Part shown: positions 10,847-19,856 of the stretch, one piece after another
Position numbering within the stretch: the first letter of the stretch is position 1
Layout: each line of letters starts with the position of its first letter
Notes under the pieces: generated by a model
Databases searched by the model: none
What the model saw: only the letters and a program-made list of their open reading frames with translations
What the model was told of the DNA's origin: nothing
Program-made: the position numbers and the translations under genes
From: Methylobacterium tardum
Lineage (GTDB): Bacteria; Pseudomonadota; Alphaproteobacteria; Rhizobiales; Beijerinckiaceae
Assembly (NCBI RefSeq): GCF_023546765.1
Contig: NZ_CP097484.1
Coordinates: 6,134,001-6,198,000, forward strand
Direction of reading: 5' to 3'
Length of the DNA stretch: 64,000 nt

Positions 10847-11479
10847 ATGCGCGGTGCCCTTCTCAAAGCCAGGATGCTGGGTGTCCTCCTCGTCACCGCC
10901 GCGCTGCCTGCGGCGGCATCGCCGTCCGCGCAGTCGGATGCCCCCGCGGCTCGGTTCATCGAAGGCCCCGAGCCCGGAACCATATCGGCCTCGCAGATGA
11001 TCGGGGTTCCGGTGATTGGAATGGACCACGTGGGGGTTGGAAAGATCGAGGACGTGTTGGTCGACGGAGGTGGTCAGGTCCGGGCCGTCATCATCGGGGT
11101 CGGCGGATTCCTGGGATTGGGCGAGAAATCCGTAGCGCTCCCCTTCGACCAGATCGCCTGGAATTTCAGCGATGTGTCGCTGACAAGCGGCCCGAGCTCG
11201 ATCGTCACGCCCGAGACCGCGCCCGGCGCCGAGGCGGCCGCGCGGGTGGGGCCGGACACGATGCCGGGCGCGCGGACCACCCGCGATACCCTCGGTGCGG
11301 TTCAGAACCAGCATAGCGGGCGCGTGACCGAAGCGACCGGCTCCGCGGGGGCCGAGCGACCCAGCGGCACGCCGGCGACGGTCCTCGTCGGCGAGAAGCC
11401 CTGGCGCGCCGAAATCCGCCTGACGCGGGCGCAACTGGAAGCAGCGCCGGCGTTCCGCTCCGGGAAGTCCCGCCTCTAG
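10847..11479 (+). CDS. Exported PRC-barrel domain protein
   Basis: A 210-residue protein with a signal peptide (MRGALLKARMLGVLLVTAAL, cleavage after the AAA region) followed by a PRC-barrel at about residues 45-110: GTISASQMIGVPVIG, then DHVGVGKIEDVLVDGGGQVRA, VIIGVGGFLGLGEKSVALPF. PRC-barrel proteins in Methylobacterium are common, often stress-linked, with unknown ligand. The C-terminal half is low-complexity with Gly/Ala/Thr. ATG 10847 is chosen over an upstream ATG at 10802 because it places the signal peptide at the N-terminus. Confidence 0.75.
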   Translation: MRGALLKARMLGVLLVTAALPAAASPSAQSDAPAARFIEGPEPGTISASQMIGVPVIGMDHVGVGKIEDVLVDGGGQVRAVIIGVGGFLGLGEKSVALPFDQIAWNFSDVSLTSGPSSIVTPETAPGAEAAARVGPDTMPGARTTRDTLGAVQNQHSGRVTEATGSAGAERPSGTPATVLVGEKPWRAEIRLTRAQLEAAPAFRSGKSRL

Positions 11480-11506
11480 CGTCCACGCCTCGCCCGGGAG
11501 AAAATC

Positions 11507-11746
11507 ATGCGAAGCGCCGTTCTCACCGGCCTGATCTGGGCGTCGAGCCTTCAGGGCGCGCTGGCACAGCAAACCCACCCGGCACCCCCGATCTCGGAGA
11601 CGGGCCCCGCGCAATCCAGCTCGGGCGCGGCCACGGCCGCGGCGATCGACTTCAACTGGGTCTGGCTGAGCCTGATTGTGGCCGTCGTGGTTCTTGCCCT
11701 CTGGTACATCGCGCGTCGACGTCAGTCCGGTCCGCCACCCCGCTGA
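11507..11746 (+). CDS. Small exported single-span membrane protein
   Basis: A 79-residue protein with an N-terminal signal peptide (AVLTGLIWASSLQGALA, cleaved before QQTHP), a Pro/Ser-rich linker, a transmembrane helix FNWVWLSLIVAVVVLALWYIA and a basic end RRRQSGPPPR. A short GGGAGAAA precedes the ATG. It follows the PRC-barrel gene after 27 bases and is likely in the same operon. Function unknown; possibly an envelope partner of the PRC-barrel protein. Confidence 0.55.
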   Translation: MRSAVLTGLIWASSLQGALAQQTHPAPPISETGPAQSSSGAATAAAIDFNWVWLSLIVAVVVLALWYIARRRQSGPPPR

Positions 11747-11756
11747 TCGCCGATCG

Positions 11757-11880
11757 GCGCGTCAAGGGCGCGCCGGCGCCGCACAGCAGGGGCAGCGCGT
11801 CCCGGAGCGGCAACAGAGACGCGGAGGCGGTTCGGATCATCGCCGGAGCGATGCGTCATCCCGGAGTGATGATCAGGATT
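11757..11880 (-). pseudogene. Relic of a MoeA-like gene (5' end)
   Basis: The minus strand from 11840 reads MIRTASASLLPLRDALPLL, matching the first residues of the MoeA-like gene at 32812 (MIRNASSALIPLREAANLL). About 30 bases upstream of each ATG are also alike (cgcatcgc and neighbouring cgggatg). Similarity ends after about 25 codons and the rest is absent. This is the third fragment in this 1.6-kb stretch that echoes the 32-44 kb Mo/W block. Confidence 0.6.
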
Positions 11881-12013
11881 CGACCTGTGCACCGCCCCGG
11901 CAATGCCGCGCGCCGTATCCGCGCCCGGAAGGCGATCGATGACCGCCGGAACCGCCGCGACAGGCCGGTCGGCGCTCCGCTATGGTGGGCGGCCCCTCCA
12001 GAGCCGAGCCTCG

Positions 12014-13300
12014 ATGACCAGCTTCGCGCGGATCCTAGGTGTGATCGCTCTCCTGCTGCTCTGCGGCGCCCCGGCCCGCGCGCAGATGCGCGGCCACGGC
12101 GGCCCGGTCCGGGCGCTCGCCGTGACCGCCGACGGCCGCCTCGCAATCTCGGGCGGCTTCGACCAATCCGCCATCGTGTGGAGCATCGAGACCGGTGCCG
12201 CGCTCGGCGTGCTGCGCTTCCACGACGGCGCGGTGAACGCGGTCGCCGCGCTTCCGGACGGCCGTTTCGCCACGGCCTCCGAGGACGGGCGGATCGCCCT
12301 CTGGCGCCTCGGGCGCGCGGAGCCGGAACGGGTGCTCGAGGGCCATACGGGCCCGATCGTCGCGCTCGCGATCTCGCCGGACGGCCTGTCTCTCGCCTCC
12401 GGCTCGTGGGATGGCACGGCGCGGATCTGGTCGCTCTCCGGTGAGGACAGCCGGTCGCTCGATCCGCACCGCGGGCCGGTGAACGCGGTGGCCTTCCTGC
12501 CGGGCGGCGCGCCGGTCACGGCCGGTGCCGACGGGGCGGTGCGGATCTGGCCCCCGGAGGGCGGATCCCAGGTCCTTGCCACCGCACCCACGGGCCTCAA
12601 TGCCGTCGCGGTGGCTGCGGACGGCGAGATCGCGGTCGCCGGGGCCGATGCGATCCTCCGCTTCGTCCGCACCGACGGCACGGTCCGGGCCGCTGCCGAG
12701 CTCGGCCCGAACCCGGTGATCGCCCTGGCCCTGTCTCCGGACGGAGCCAGGGTGGCGGCTGCGACGGCAGGCGGGACCATCGCGGTGGTCAACCGGGCGA
12801 CCGGCCAGGTCCAGCTGCGCCTCGTCGGACCCGGCCTACCGGTCTGGTCGCTCGCGTGGCGTCCGGACGGGGCCGAGCTCGTCACGGGCGGCGGCGACCG
12901 CCTCGTCCGGCGCTGGGACGCGAAGAGCGGCGAACCGATCGGCGCGCTGATCATGCGGCGCCCGGCAGATCCCCTCGCTGTCCGGCAGGGCGGCCGGGGC
13001 GCCGAGGTGTTCGGGGCGTGCGTCGCCTGCCACACCCTCACGTCCGACGAGGGCGAGCGGGCCGGGCCCACGCTGGCCGGCCTGTTCGGCCGCCGGATCG
13101 CCAGCGTGCCCGGTTACCGGTACTCGGATTCGCTGAAGCGGATGGACCTCGTCTGGACACCCGAGACCGTCTCGCGGCTCTTCGAGATCGGTCCCGCCCG
13201 CTACACGCCCGGGACGAAGATGCCCGAGCAGACGATCGGCAGCGAAGCGGACCGTGCGGCCCTGATCGAATTCCTCGAACGCGCCACCGCGCCCCGCTGA
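12014..13300 (+). CDS. Periplasmic WD40-repeat/cytochrome c fusion protein
   Basis: A 428-residue exported protein. A signal peptide (FARILGVIALLLLCGAPARA) precedes about seven WD40 repeats (e.g. GHGGPVRALAVTADGRLAIS, GHTGPIVALAISPDGLSLAS, SWDGTARIW) forming a beta-propeller, and the C-terminal 100 residues form a class I cytochrome c: haem site CVACH, GPTLAGLFGRR and a distal Met in PGTKMPEQ. This implies haem attachment in the periplasm. WD40-cytochrome c fusions occur in proteobacteria as electron carriers or sensors of unknown partner. It is convergent with the ferredoxin gene next to the fdh3 cluster, 8 bases away, so a role in formate-derived electron flow is conceivable but unproven. 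Confidence 0.8.
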   Translation: MTSFARILGVIALLLLCGAPARAQMRGHGGPVRALAVTADGRLAISGGFDQSAIVWSIETGAALGVLRFHDGAVNAVAALPDGRFATASEDGRIALWRLGRAEPERVLEGHTGPIVALAISPDGLSLASGSWDGTARIWSLSGEDSRSLDPHRGPVNAVAFLPGGAPVTAGADGAVRIWPPEGGSQVLATAPTGLNAVAVAADGEIAVAGADAILRFVRTDGTVRAAAELGPNPVIALALSPDGARVAAATAGGTIAVVNRATGQVQLRLVGPGLPVWSLAWRPDGAELVTGGGDRLVRRWDAKSGEPIGALIMRRPADPLAVRQGGRGAEVFGACVACHTLTSDEGERAGPTLAGLFGRRIASVPGYRYSDSLKRMDLVWTPETVSRLFEIGPARYTPGTKMPEQTIGSEADRAALIEFLERATAPR

Positions 13301-13308
13301 GGCGCCCG

Positions 13309-15428
13309 TCAGCCGCTCGCGCGCTCGCGCAGGTAATCCTCGGTCGTACGGGGCTTGTCGCGTTCCGGCGCCGAATGCGGATCGAAGCCCTGATTCACCG
13401 CGACTTCGACCCGGCAATCCTCGCACATCGTCAGCGCTTGCAGGCGCGCCTCGCCGCCCGCCCCGCTGAACATCCAGTGCCGCTCGCGCAGCCGCTCGAC
13501 GATGCGCTCGATCGTCGAGCGCGTGCCGAAGGGCTTGGCGCACTGCGTGCAGCAGAAGGGCTCTTCCTCCTTGACGACCCGACGGGGCGCCGCCCAGGCC
13601 TCGAAATCCACCTGCGGACGCAAGGCGATGACGTCCTCGGGACAGGTCGCGGCGCAGAGGCCGCACTGCACGCAGAGGCTCTCCTCGAAGCCGAGAAGCG
13701 GCTGCTCGGCGCTGTCGGAGAGCGCGTGGGTCGGACAGGCGCTGACGCAGGCCGGCACAGGGTGCAGTCCGCGACCCGGAAATCGAGGCCGCCGAAGGGG
13801 GCGCCGGCCGCGAGCGGAACCCGGCTCACGGGTGCCGGTGCGGCGCTGTGCATGTCGCGGAAGGCGTGGCGCAGCACCTCACGCTTGTTCCCCAGGAACA
13901 GCAGACCGGCCGGCACCGCGGCCTGCCGCCCCGGCGTGGCCTGCCGGAGGGCGGCGCCCAGGAGATCCGGATCATCGGTCTCGATGGTTTCGACCACGCG
14001 CCCGCCGCCTTCCGCACCGTAGCCCAGCGCCTGCGCCAGCGTCTCCCCGAGGGACAGGGTTCGGTACAGGGGTTCGAGGTCGTGCTTGCACGGGCCCGGA
14101 CCAGGACCCGGATTCCGGCCGCGCCGTAGGCAAACAGGGCCGCGATCACCTCGGGTCCGATCTGCGTCACCTCGTTGACCTGCACCGGCAGCACATGTGC
14201 GGGAAGGCCGTCGCCATAGCGGCCGAGCGCATCGGCGAGGGGTTCGCCGTGGTCGCCGTCGTGGAACAGGACGAGGCCGTTCTGTCCGCCCGCCGCCCGA
14301 TAGGCGCGCATCAGGCTGCGCAGCCGGCGCATCAGCGCGTCGGAGGTCGGCAGCGTGTAGGCGGCGGCTCCTGTCGGGCAGACCGCGGCACAAGAGCCGC
14401 ATCCCGCGCAGACGTAAGGGTCGATGTGCACGGTGTCGCCCGCGGGCGCGATCGCGCCGGTCGGGCAGATTTCGAGGCAGCGTGTGCAGCCCGTGATGCG
14501 GGAGCGGCTGTGCGCGCACAAGTCGCCGTGGAAGTCGATGAAGCGCGGCTTGTCGAACGTGCCGACCAGATGGGACGCGTCCGCCAGCACGCGCTCCACG
14601 GCGGCCGGATCGCCCGGGTCCGCGCGCAGATAACCGCTCCGCACCGCGTGTGCCGGAAACAACGGCGCGCCGGCCGAGAGGTCGATGACGAGATCGCAGG
14701 TCGACACGGCGCCGTTTCGCGGCGCGCCGAAAACGAGGTGCGTGCGCGAGGACGGGGCCGGGAGGGCGTAATCGTCCGATGCCGAGCTCGAACGCTCCGA
14801 GGTACCCTTTCGCGGTCCGGATCGTGCCCTGCAGGACCGGGAAGGCGTTGCGGTGCAGCGGCGGGATCTCGCGGGGGCGGGTCAGCAGGACGGTGATGTC
14901 CAGATGCTCGGCGAGCCGCCGGCCAGCCTCGAGGGCCACCTCGTCGCGCCCGTAGATCAGGGCCACGCCGCGGCTTTCCAGGGAGACGGTGGCGGCGTCG
15001 GGAAGCGGCTCCGCCGCCGCGGCGAGCAGGGCGGCCATCTTCGGTCCGGCCGCCGCGGCATCGGACGACCAGCCGGCGGTCTCCCGGATCTTGGCATAGG
15101 CGACCCGATCCTCCGCGCCTGCCTCCTCCGCCACCTCGTCGAACAGCGGCGCCTGCAGCGTGCAGGACACCGTGACGGGCCGCCCGGTGGCCAGGGCCTC
15201 CCGGAAGCGGTCGAGTTCGCGGCCGCAGAGCTGGTCGGCGGTGCGAAGCTCGCCGCCGCAGGCCTGGCCCATGGCGGCGGTATCGAGGGACATCGTCCGC
15301 TCGCAGGAGCAGGCGAGTACGAGGCGGTCGGACAAGATCGGACCCGAATACAACTGCGAATGGAAAGCCCCTTCGCGCGACGGGGCCGGTCCCTTATACT
15401 CGAACCATTCGAAACAACGATCCGGCAT
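13309..15428 (-). pseudogene. Multi-[4Fe-4S] ferredoxin-like protein of the formate dehydrogenase cluster, with three frameshifts
   Basis: Reassembled, this is a protein of about 680 residues or fewer with at least two ferredoxin domains: CTRCLEICPTGAI and CAGCGSCAAVCPTGA in the middle, DCTLC...CVSACPT and CVQCGLCAATCP toward the end, then FCCTQCAKPF. The N-terminus (VLACSCERTMSLD) is typical of this formate-linked family. Three single-base shifts break it: an extra base near 14770-14783 (before DYALPAPSS), a missing base near 14085-14090 (before HDLEPLYRTL) and a missing base near 13751-13758 (before ACVSACPT). The start is uncertain; ATG 15428 is given, but TTG codons nearer the CSC motif are possible. 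It is divergent from the accessory operon beginning at 15488. Confidence 0.75.
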
Positions 15429-15487
15429 GCGGGCGCAGGTCGCAACCCTGTCCCGCACTCTCATCGGCCCCTCGCCAAAGCCGCTCC

Positions 15488-16237
15488 ATGACCGTCCTTG
15501 TCGATGCCGGCCCGTCGAGGCTGGTCCTGCCCCCCGGCTTCAGCGAGCGCGCAGCGGAGCGGCATTCCGACGCGCACGCGGAAGCCTGCCGGCTCGCCGC
15601 ATCGGGCGAGGCGGAGGCGGCGACGCTCGTCCTGAGCCGGCGCGACGACCTGATCGACCTCGCCGTGGTGCTCGCCCCGGACGAGCCGCTCGCCACCGCG
15701 CGCCGCGCGCATTTCGCCGGCATGGTCGCCCTGGCGAATGCCGTCGGCGTCTTCGGACCGCCGGAGATCCCGGTGACGTTCGAATGGCCCGGGACGCTGC
15801 TGTTCAACGGCGCGCGCCTCGGAGGGGGGCGCCTCGGCTGGCCTGAAGCGTGCCGCGAGGACGAGGAGCCGGACTGGCTGGTCTTCTCGGGGATGCTGCT
15901 CGCCTCGAAGCTGGCGGCGGGCGACCCGGGCCACACGCCGGATTCCACCGCCCTGGAGGAGGAAGGTTTCGGCACGGACCTGCGCGCGCCCCTGGTCGAG
16001 AGCTTCGCGCGCCATCTGACCAAGACCTTCGAGATCTGGCGCGAGGACGGTTTCGGCCATGTCGCGGCGCTCTACCTCGCCCATCTGCCGCGGGAATCCG
16101 GTGTGCGGGCCGCGATCGAGCCTGAGGGCGACGGGAAGCTGACCTGGCCCGACGGGCGGGTCGAGCACCTCCCGCTGCGCGTGAGCCTGGAGGCGCCGGA
16201 CTGGCGCGATCCGAAGACCGGCGGGGTCCTTCTGTGA
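15488..16237 (+). CDS. Biotin/lipoate-protein-ligase-like protein (DUF4444-like)
   Basis: A 249-residue protein resembling the biotin/lipoate A/B protein ligase fold family that accompanies membrane formate dehydrogenases. Visible features are VLAPDEPLATARRAHFAGMVALANAVGVFGPP, the strand VTFEWPGTLLFNGARLGGGRL, and a C-terminal beta domain (AAIEPEGDGKLTWPDGRVEHL) with the small barrel seen in such proteins. Actual ligase activity is not established for this group. It heads a tightly packed operon: the next ATG-region GTG start overlaps its end by 4 bases. Confidence 0.65.
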   Translation: MTVLVDAGPSRLVLPPGFSERAAERHSDAHAEACRLAASGEAEAATLVLSRRDDLIDLAVVLAPDEPLATARRAHFAGMVALANAVGVFGPPEIPVTFEWPGTLLFNGARLGGGRLGWPEACREDEEPDWLVFSGMLLASKLAAGDPGHTPDSTALEEEGFGTDLRAPLVESFARHLTKTFEIWREDGFGHVAALYLAHLPRESGVRAAIEPEGDGKLTWPDGRVEHLPLRVSLEAPDWRDPKTGGVLL

Positions 16238-16785
16238 CGCTGAAGCTTCCCCGAACCCTGCGGCTCGATCCCTCCGACACCTTCGTCTTCGCGCAGGCCG
16301 CCGAACCCGGAGAATGGGCCGTCACCGGGACCTTCCTGTTCCTCGACGGGGATCCGTCGCGGCTGACCGGCAAGGCCCTGACGGCCTTCCGCTCGGGGTT
16401 CGTCGGCGTCCGCTCGCTCGGCTTCTCCACTCTGGTGGTGGTGAGCGAGGCCAGCGAAGCGGAGCGCGCGCAGGCCGAGGAGCACCTCGCCGGCCACATC
16501 CGCGCGCGCTTCGGGGCTCCCGACTGGGAGGCGGCCCGTGCGGCCGCCCGCGAGGAACTCGACGTCGCCGCGTCCCTCTGCGATCTGCCGGTCGGCAGCG
16601 TCGTGGCGATGCACCGCGTCGAGGCGGACGGTGCGATCCGGGAGGATTTCCGGACGCTGCACCACCGGCCCGGCGGCGACCGGTCCCACGGGCGCGCGTT
16701 CCACTTCGTCGAGGCCGACGCGGACGAGCCGGAGGAACAGGCCGACCTCGTCGGCCTTCTGCGTGATACGACGGCGGGAGGCTGA
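16234..16785 (+). CDS. Formate dehydrogenase-cluster accessory protein (DUF6505-like)
   Basis: A 183-residue soluble protein (start GTG 16234, GTGA overlap with the previous stop). Sequence highlights are LRLDPSDTFVFAQAAEPGEWAVTG and a C-terminal acidic tail. I recognise it as the kind of uncharacterised protein found between DUF4444-like and DUF6352-like genes in alphaproteobacterial fdh loci; assignment to DUF6505 is from memory. No catalytic motif is visible. The next gene starts 4 bases downstream. Confidence 0.6.
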   Translation: MTLKLPRTLRLDPSDTFVFAQAAEPGEWAVTGTFLFLDGDPSRLTGKALTAFRSGFVGVRSLGFSTLVVVSEASEAERAQAEEHLAGHIRARFGAPDWEAARAAAREELDVAASLCDLPVGSVVAMHRVEADGAIREDFRTLHHRPGGDRSHGRAFHFVEADADEPEEQADLVGLLRDTTAGG

Positions 16786-16789
16786 CCGG

Positions 16790-17800
16790 ATGACCGAGTT
16801 CTGGGTCTCAAGCGGCCATCACCTCACGCAGCGCACGGCCGGCGGCGGCCTCACGGTCACGGACGAACTGATCCTCGCGTATCTGGCGCGGCCCGAACTC
16901 GTGCCGCCGGACGACGCCTGCGCGTCCGAGGTCGCGCTCCACGCTGCCCTCATGGACGCGCCCCGGCGGCATGTGGAGCCCGCCGAGATCGCCGCCATCG
17001 CCGACGCCGACGCTCGGGAGAACTGGGCGGTGATCCTCGCCTTCCGCGATCGGCTGCTCGCCGCCCGCTCCGTCGAGGCCGGATATCTGTCGCTCGTGCG
17101 CGGCGACCTTCAGGGTGTGCCGTCCCTGTTCCTGAACCAACTCGTCCACCTGATCCTGCGCAACGCCCTCGACGGCTGCGACGACCCCTTCGTCCTGCGC
17201 GCGGCCGAGCTGTTCTTCCGCCCCCAATGCGTGAGCTTCCACGAGGGCGCTGTGCTCCTGGCCGACGCCGAGGTGATCGCCGCCCGCGAGGGAAGCGCGC
17301 CGCTCTCGCCCCTGCTGACGATGCTGGGCAAGGAGGCGGCGAACGAGCTGGACGTGCTGACGGCCGAGAATGCCTGGACGTACTGGAGCCGGTCGGACGC
17401 CTTCACGATGGCGCTCAATCTCGGCTCCGATCCCCGCAGCCGCGCGGGATTGGCGCGGGTGATCGAGACCTTCGTCGGCCACCTGCTGAACGTCGCGGTG
17501 CGCGTGACGCCCCTCGACCGGCTGGAGGACCCCGACTGGCGCTGGTTCGTCGGTCTCGACCAGGAGGCGACGCGCATCGGCAACGCGCTCTGGCGCGGCG
17601 ACACGCTCGATGCCGGAACACGCGACCGGGTGCTCGCCGTGTTCAGCCTGACCTTCGGCGACCCCGCGCAGGTCCTGCCGACAGTGGGGGAGCGCCCGGT
17701 CTATCTCCTGCTCGCGGCGGCGCCGGATCGAAGCGTGCAGCTCAAGCCGCACAATCTCGTCGTCGGATTGCCCCTCGCCGAAGGCCGGGAGGCCGCCTGA
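16790..17800 (+). CDS. Formate dehydrogenase-cluster accessory protein (DUF6352-like)
   Basis: A 336-residue, mainly helical soluble protein starting MTEFWVSSGHHLT. Start ATG 16790 is chosen because the typical N-terminus begins there and it follows the previous stop by 4 bases; the frame is open upstream but overlaps the preceding gene. The middle contains LFLNQLVHLILRNALDGCDDP and FFRPQCVSFHEGAVLLAD. Role unknown; conserved gene neighbourhood suggests maturation or insertion of the formate dehydrogenase. Confidence 0.65.
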   Translation: MTEFWVSSGHHLTQRTAGGGLTVTDELILAYLARPELVPPDDACASEVALHAALMDAPRRHVEPAEIAAIADADARENWAVILAFRDRLLAARSVEAGYLSLVRGDLQGVPSLFLNQLVHLILRNALDGCDDPFVLRAAELFFRPQCVSFHEGAVLLADAEVIAAREGSAPLSPLLTMLGKEAANELDVLTAENAWTYWSRSDAFTMALNLGSDPRSRAGLARVIETFVGHLLNVAVRVTPLDRLEDPDWRWFVGLDQEATRIGNALWRGDTLDAGTRDRVLAVFSLTFGDPAQVLPTVGERPVYLLLAAAPDRSVQLKPHNLVVGLPLAEGREAA

Positions 17801-17801
17801 C

Positions 17802-18314
17802 ATGTCCACGACGCCCGAGCATCGTTTCGAGGTCGGCATCATCGTCGCGCGGCGGCGCCTTTCCGGTCCCTGGGCGAGCCATGCACGGCTCCCGGTCGGG
17901 GCCCTGCCGGCGGCGGCGGCCGCGTCGCCCTGGACGAAGCTCTCCGAGACCGAGGACGAGGCGACCTTCTATGCCGGCTCGTACGAGGTCGCGCTGCATC
18001 CGGGCGAGACCGGGCACTACCGCGACAATCTCGTCTCCGGTCGCCCCTCCCTCTGGGTCGCCCTGCGCAACACCGGCGACGAGACCTACGAGGTCGCGAG
18101 CGTCACGGCCGACCCGTATGAGGGGGAATCCATGGCCGAAGGGGTCGGCGAGATCGTCGAGCCGGTGCCGATGCCGCCGGAGGTGCAGGCGAAGCTTCTG
18201 GCCTTCTTCGAGGCCTTCCACGTCGAGCGCAAGTTCGAGAAGCGCAAGCGCGATCGCGCCGATCCCGAGGCGCTGGCCCGCCGGGCGCACGGCGCCCGGG
18301 AGCGGCGCGAATGA
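17802..18314 (+). CDS. DUF3305 family protein of the formate dehydrogenase cluster
   Basis: A 170-residue protein with the DUF3305 pattern: FEVGIIVARRRLSGPWASH, ETGHYRDNLVSGRPSLWVALR and EVASVTADPYEGESMAEG, then a basic tail EKRKRDRADPEALARRAH. DUF3305 proteins almost always neighbour DUF3306 proteins and TorD-type chaperones in respiratory molybdoenzyme loci. No enzymatic residues are evident. Starts just after the previous stop and overlaps the next gene by 4 bases. Confidence 0.75.
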   Translation: MSTTPEHRFEVGIIVARRRLSGPWASHARLPVGALPAAAAASPWTKLSETEDEATFYAGSYEVALHPGETGHYRDNLVSGRPSLWVALRNTGDETYEVASVTADPYEGESMAEGVGEIVEPVPMPPEVQAKLLAFFEAFHVERKFEKRKRDRADPEALARRAHGARERRE

Positions 18315-19060
18315 GTGAGAATTTCCTCTCGCGATGGACGCGGCGCAAGCTCGCCGTGCGCGCCGCCGCCCTGACGGAACGCGGCGTGCCGGCCGTCCCC
18401 GACACGGCGCCCCTCCCGGAGCCGGACGCGGGGGCTGCCGAGGCGGATCTCATCGCGCCGCAGCCCGGACCCGAGGCGCGGCCACCGGAACCGGTGCCGG
18501 CGGACGATCCGGTGGTGGATCTCCCGCCCCTCGAAGCCCTGACCCCGGAGACCGATCTCGCCCCGTTCCTGCGGGCCGGCGTTCCGGCGGCCCTGCGCAA
18601 CGCGGCCCTGCGCCGGATGTGGTCACTCGACCCCGCCATCCGCGACTTCGTCAGCGAGGCGCGGGAATACGCTTACGACTGGAACAGCCCGGGTGGCGTC
18701 CCCGGCCTCGGTCCGCTTCTGCCCAGCGACGACGTCCAGGCGATGCTCGGGCGTCTGCTGGGCGGGGCCGCCAAAGCGATGCCGGCGTCGGGTGAGACCC
18801 GCGATCGCCAGCCCGAAGCTTCGCCGGAGTCCGGTCGGACGCCGGAATGTCCCCTTGTGGCCGATGCCGCTCCGCCCGGACCCGATCCGCAGGACCACGC
18901 GCCGGCCCTCCCGGCCCCCGCGGCCACGGTCCAGCAAGCCGCTCCGGCCTTTCCTGATCCGACGCCCGCGCGCGATTCCGTGCCCGCAGCCGACGGAATG
19001 GAGGCGCGTCCGGGACCCCGCCTGCGGCGTCACGGCGGCGCGATGCCCAATACGGGCTAG
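18311..19060 (+). CDS. DUF3306 family protein of the formate dehydrogenase cluster
   Basis: A 249-residue protein with the DUF3306 core near its N-terminus and middle: NFLSRWTRRKLAVRA, PFLRAGVPAALRNAALRRM and AREYAYDWNSPGGVPG. The C-terminal third is long, Pro/Ala-rich and probably disordered. The partner of the preceding DUF3305 gene (ATGA-type overlap). Its role in membrane formate dehydrogenase biogenesis is inferred from context. Confidence 0.75.
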   Translation: MSENFLSRWTRRKLAVRAAALTERGVPAVPDTAPLPEPDAGAAEADLIAPQPGPEARPPEPVPADDPVVDLPPLEALTPETDLAPFLRAGVPAALRNAALRRMWSLDPAIRDFVSEAREYAYDWNSPGGVPGLGPLLPSDDVQAMLGRLLGGAAKAMPASGETRDRQPEASPESGRTPECPLVADAAPPGPDPQDHAPALPAPAATVQQAAPAFPDPTPARDSVPAADGMEARPGPRLRRHGGAMPNTG

Positions 19061-19148
19061 GAGTTTTGGATTGCGGGAGATAAGAGCCTTTCTTATTGTC
19101 GTTCCAGAGAGCGGGATCGGTCCGATCTCGGGCGAGTAGAAAACTCCA

Positions 19149-19772
19149 GTGGCGTCGGCGTTCGGACCTGTGGAATCGGAGGCGCTGGGCGGCGCCCGCG
19201 TGGACGACGTCGACGGGCTCCGCGCGCGGCACTACGATCTCCTGGCCGTCCTGCTCGGACGTCCACCCAGTCAGGACCTGCTCGATACGCTCGCCGGCCT
19301 TTCGGGCGGTGAAGGGATCCTTGGCCAGCACGTCGCGGATCTGAGCCGCGCGGCGGCAGAGGCGACGGGCGCGGGAGTCGAGCGCGAGTTCTTCGCGCTG
19401 TTCATCGGCGTGGGCAGGGGCGAGCTTCTTCCCTACGCCTCCTACTATCTCACCGGCTTCCTCAACGAGCGCCCGCTCGCGCTGGTCCGAGAGGATCTCG
19501 CGGCCCTCGGCCTCTCGCGGGCCGAGGCCATGAGCGAGCCGGAGGACCACCTGGCCTTCCTCATGGAGGTGATGGCGGGGCTCGCCGGCGGGCGGTTCGA
19601 GGCCGGGCCCGATGTACAGGCACGCTTCTTCGGCCGGCACCTCGTCCCCTGGGCGGACCGCTTCTTCGGGGATCTTGAGCGGGCGAAGAACGCGCGCTTC
19701 TACCGTGCGGTGGGCAGCCTGGGACGGACCTTCATGGAGGTGGAGGCGGAAGCCTTCGCGATGGATTCGTGA
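19149..19772 (+). CDS. TorD/DmsD family molecular chaperone
   Basis: A 207-residue chaperone that binds apo-molybdoenzymes and their Tat signals before export. Typical features: all-helical sequence, YDLLAVLLGRPPSQDLLD near the N-terminus, EFFALFIGVGRGELLPYASYYLTGF, and AFLMEVMAGLA followed by FFGRHLVPWADRFFGDL, matching the conserved H-x3-W of the family. Start is GTG 19149. It precedes the Tat-targeted Fdh3A, so that is the likely client. Confidence 0.8.
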   Translation: MASAFGPVESEALGGARVDDVDGLRARHYDLLAVLLGRPPSQDLLDTLAGLSGGEGILGQHVADLSRAAAEATGAGVEREFFALFIGVGRGELLPYASYYLTGFLNERPLALVREDLAALGLSRAEAMSEPEDHLAFLMEVMAGLAGGRFEAGPDVQARFFGRHLVPWADRFFGDLERAKNARFYRAVGSLGRTFMEVEAEAFAMDS

Positions 19773-19856
19773 CGGGGATGCGGTGCCCGGTGGTCGAGCG
19801 TGACCGAAAGGCGTGACGTGAGTTTGCTATCAAGCGGGTGTCGCTGAGGGAGTTGG

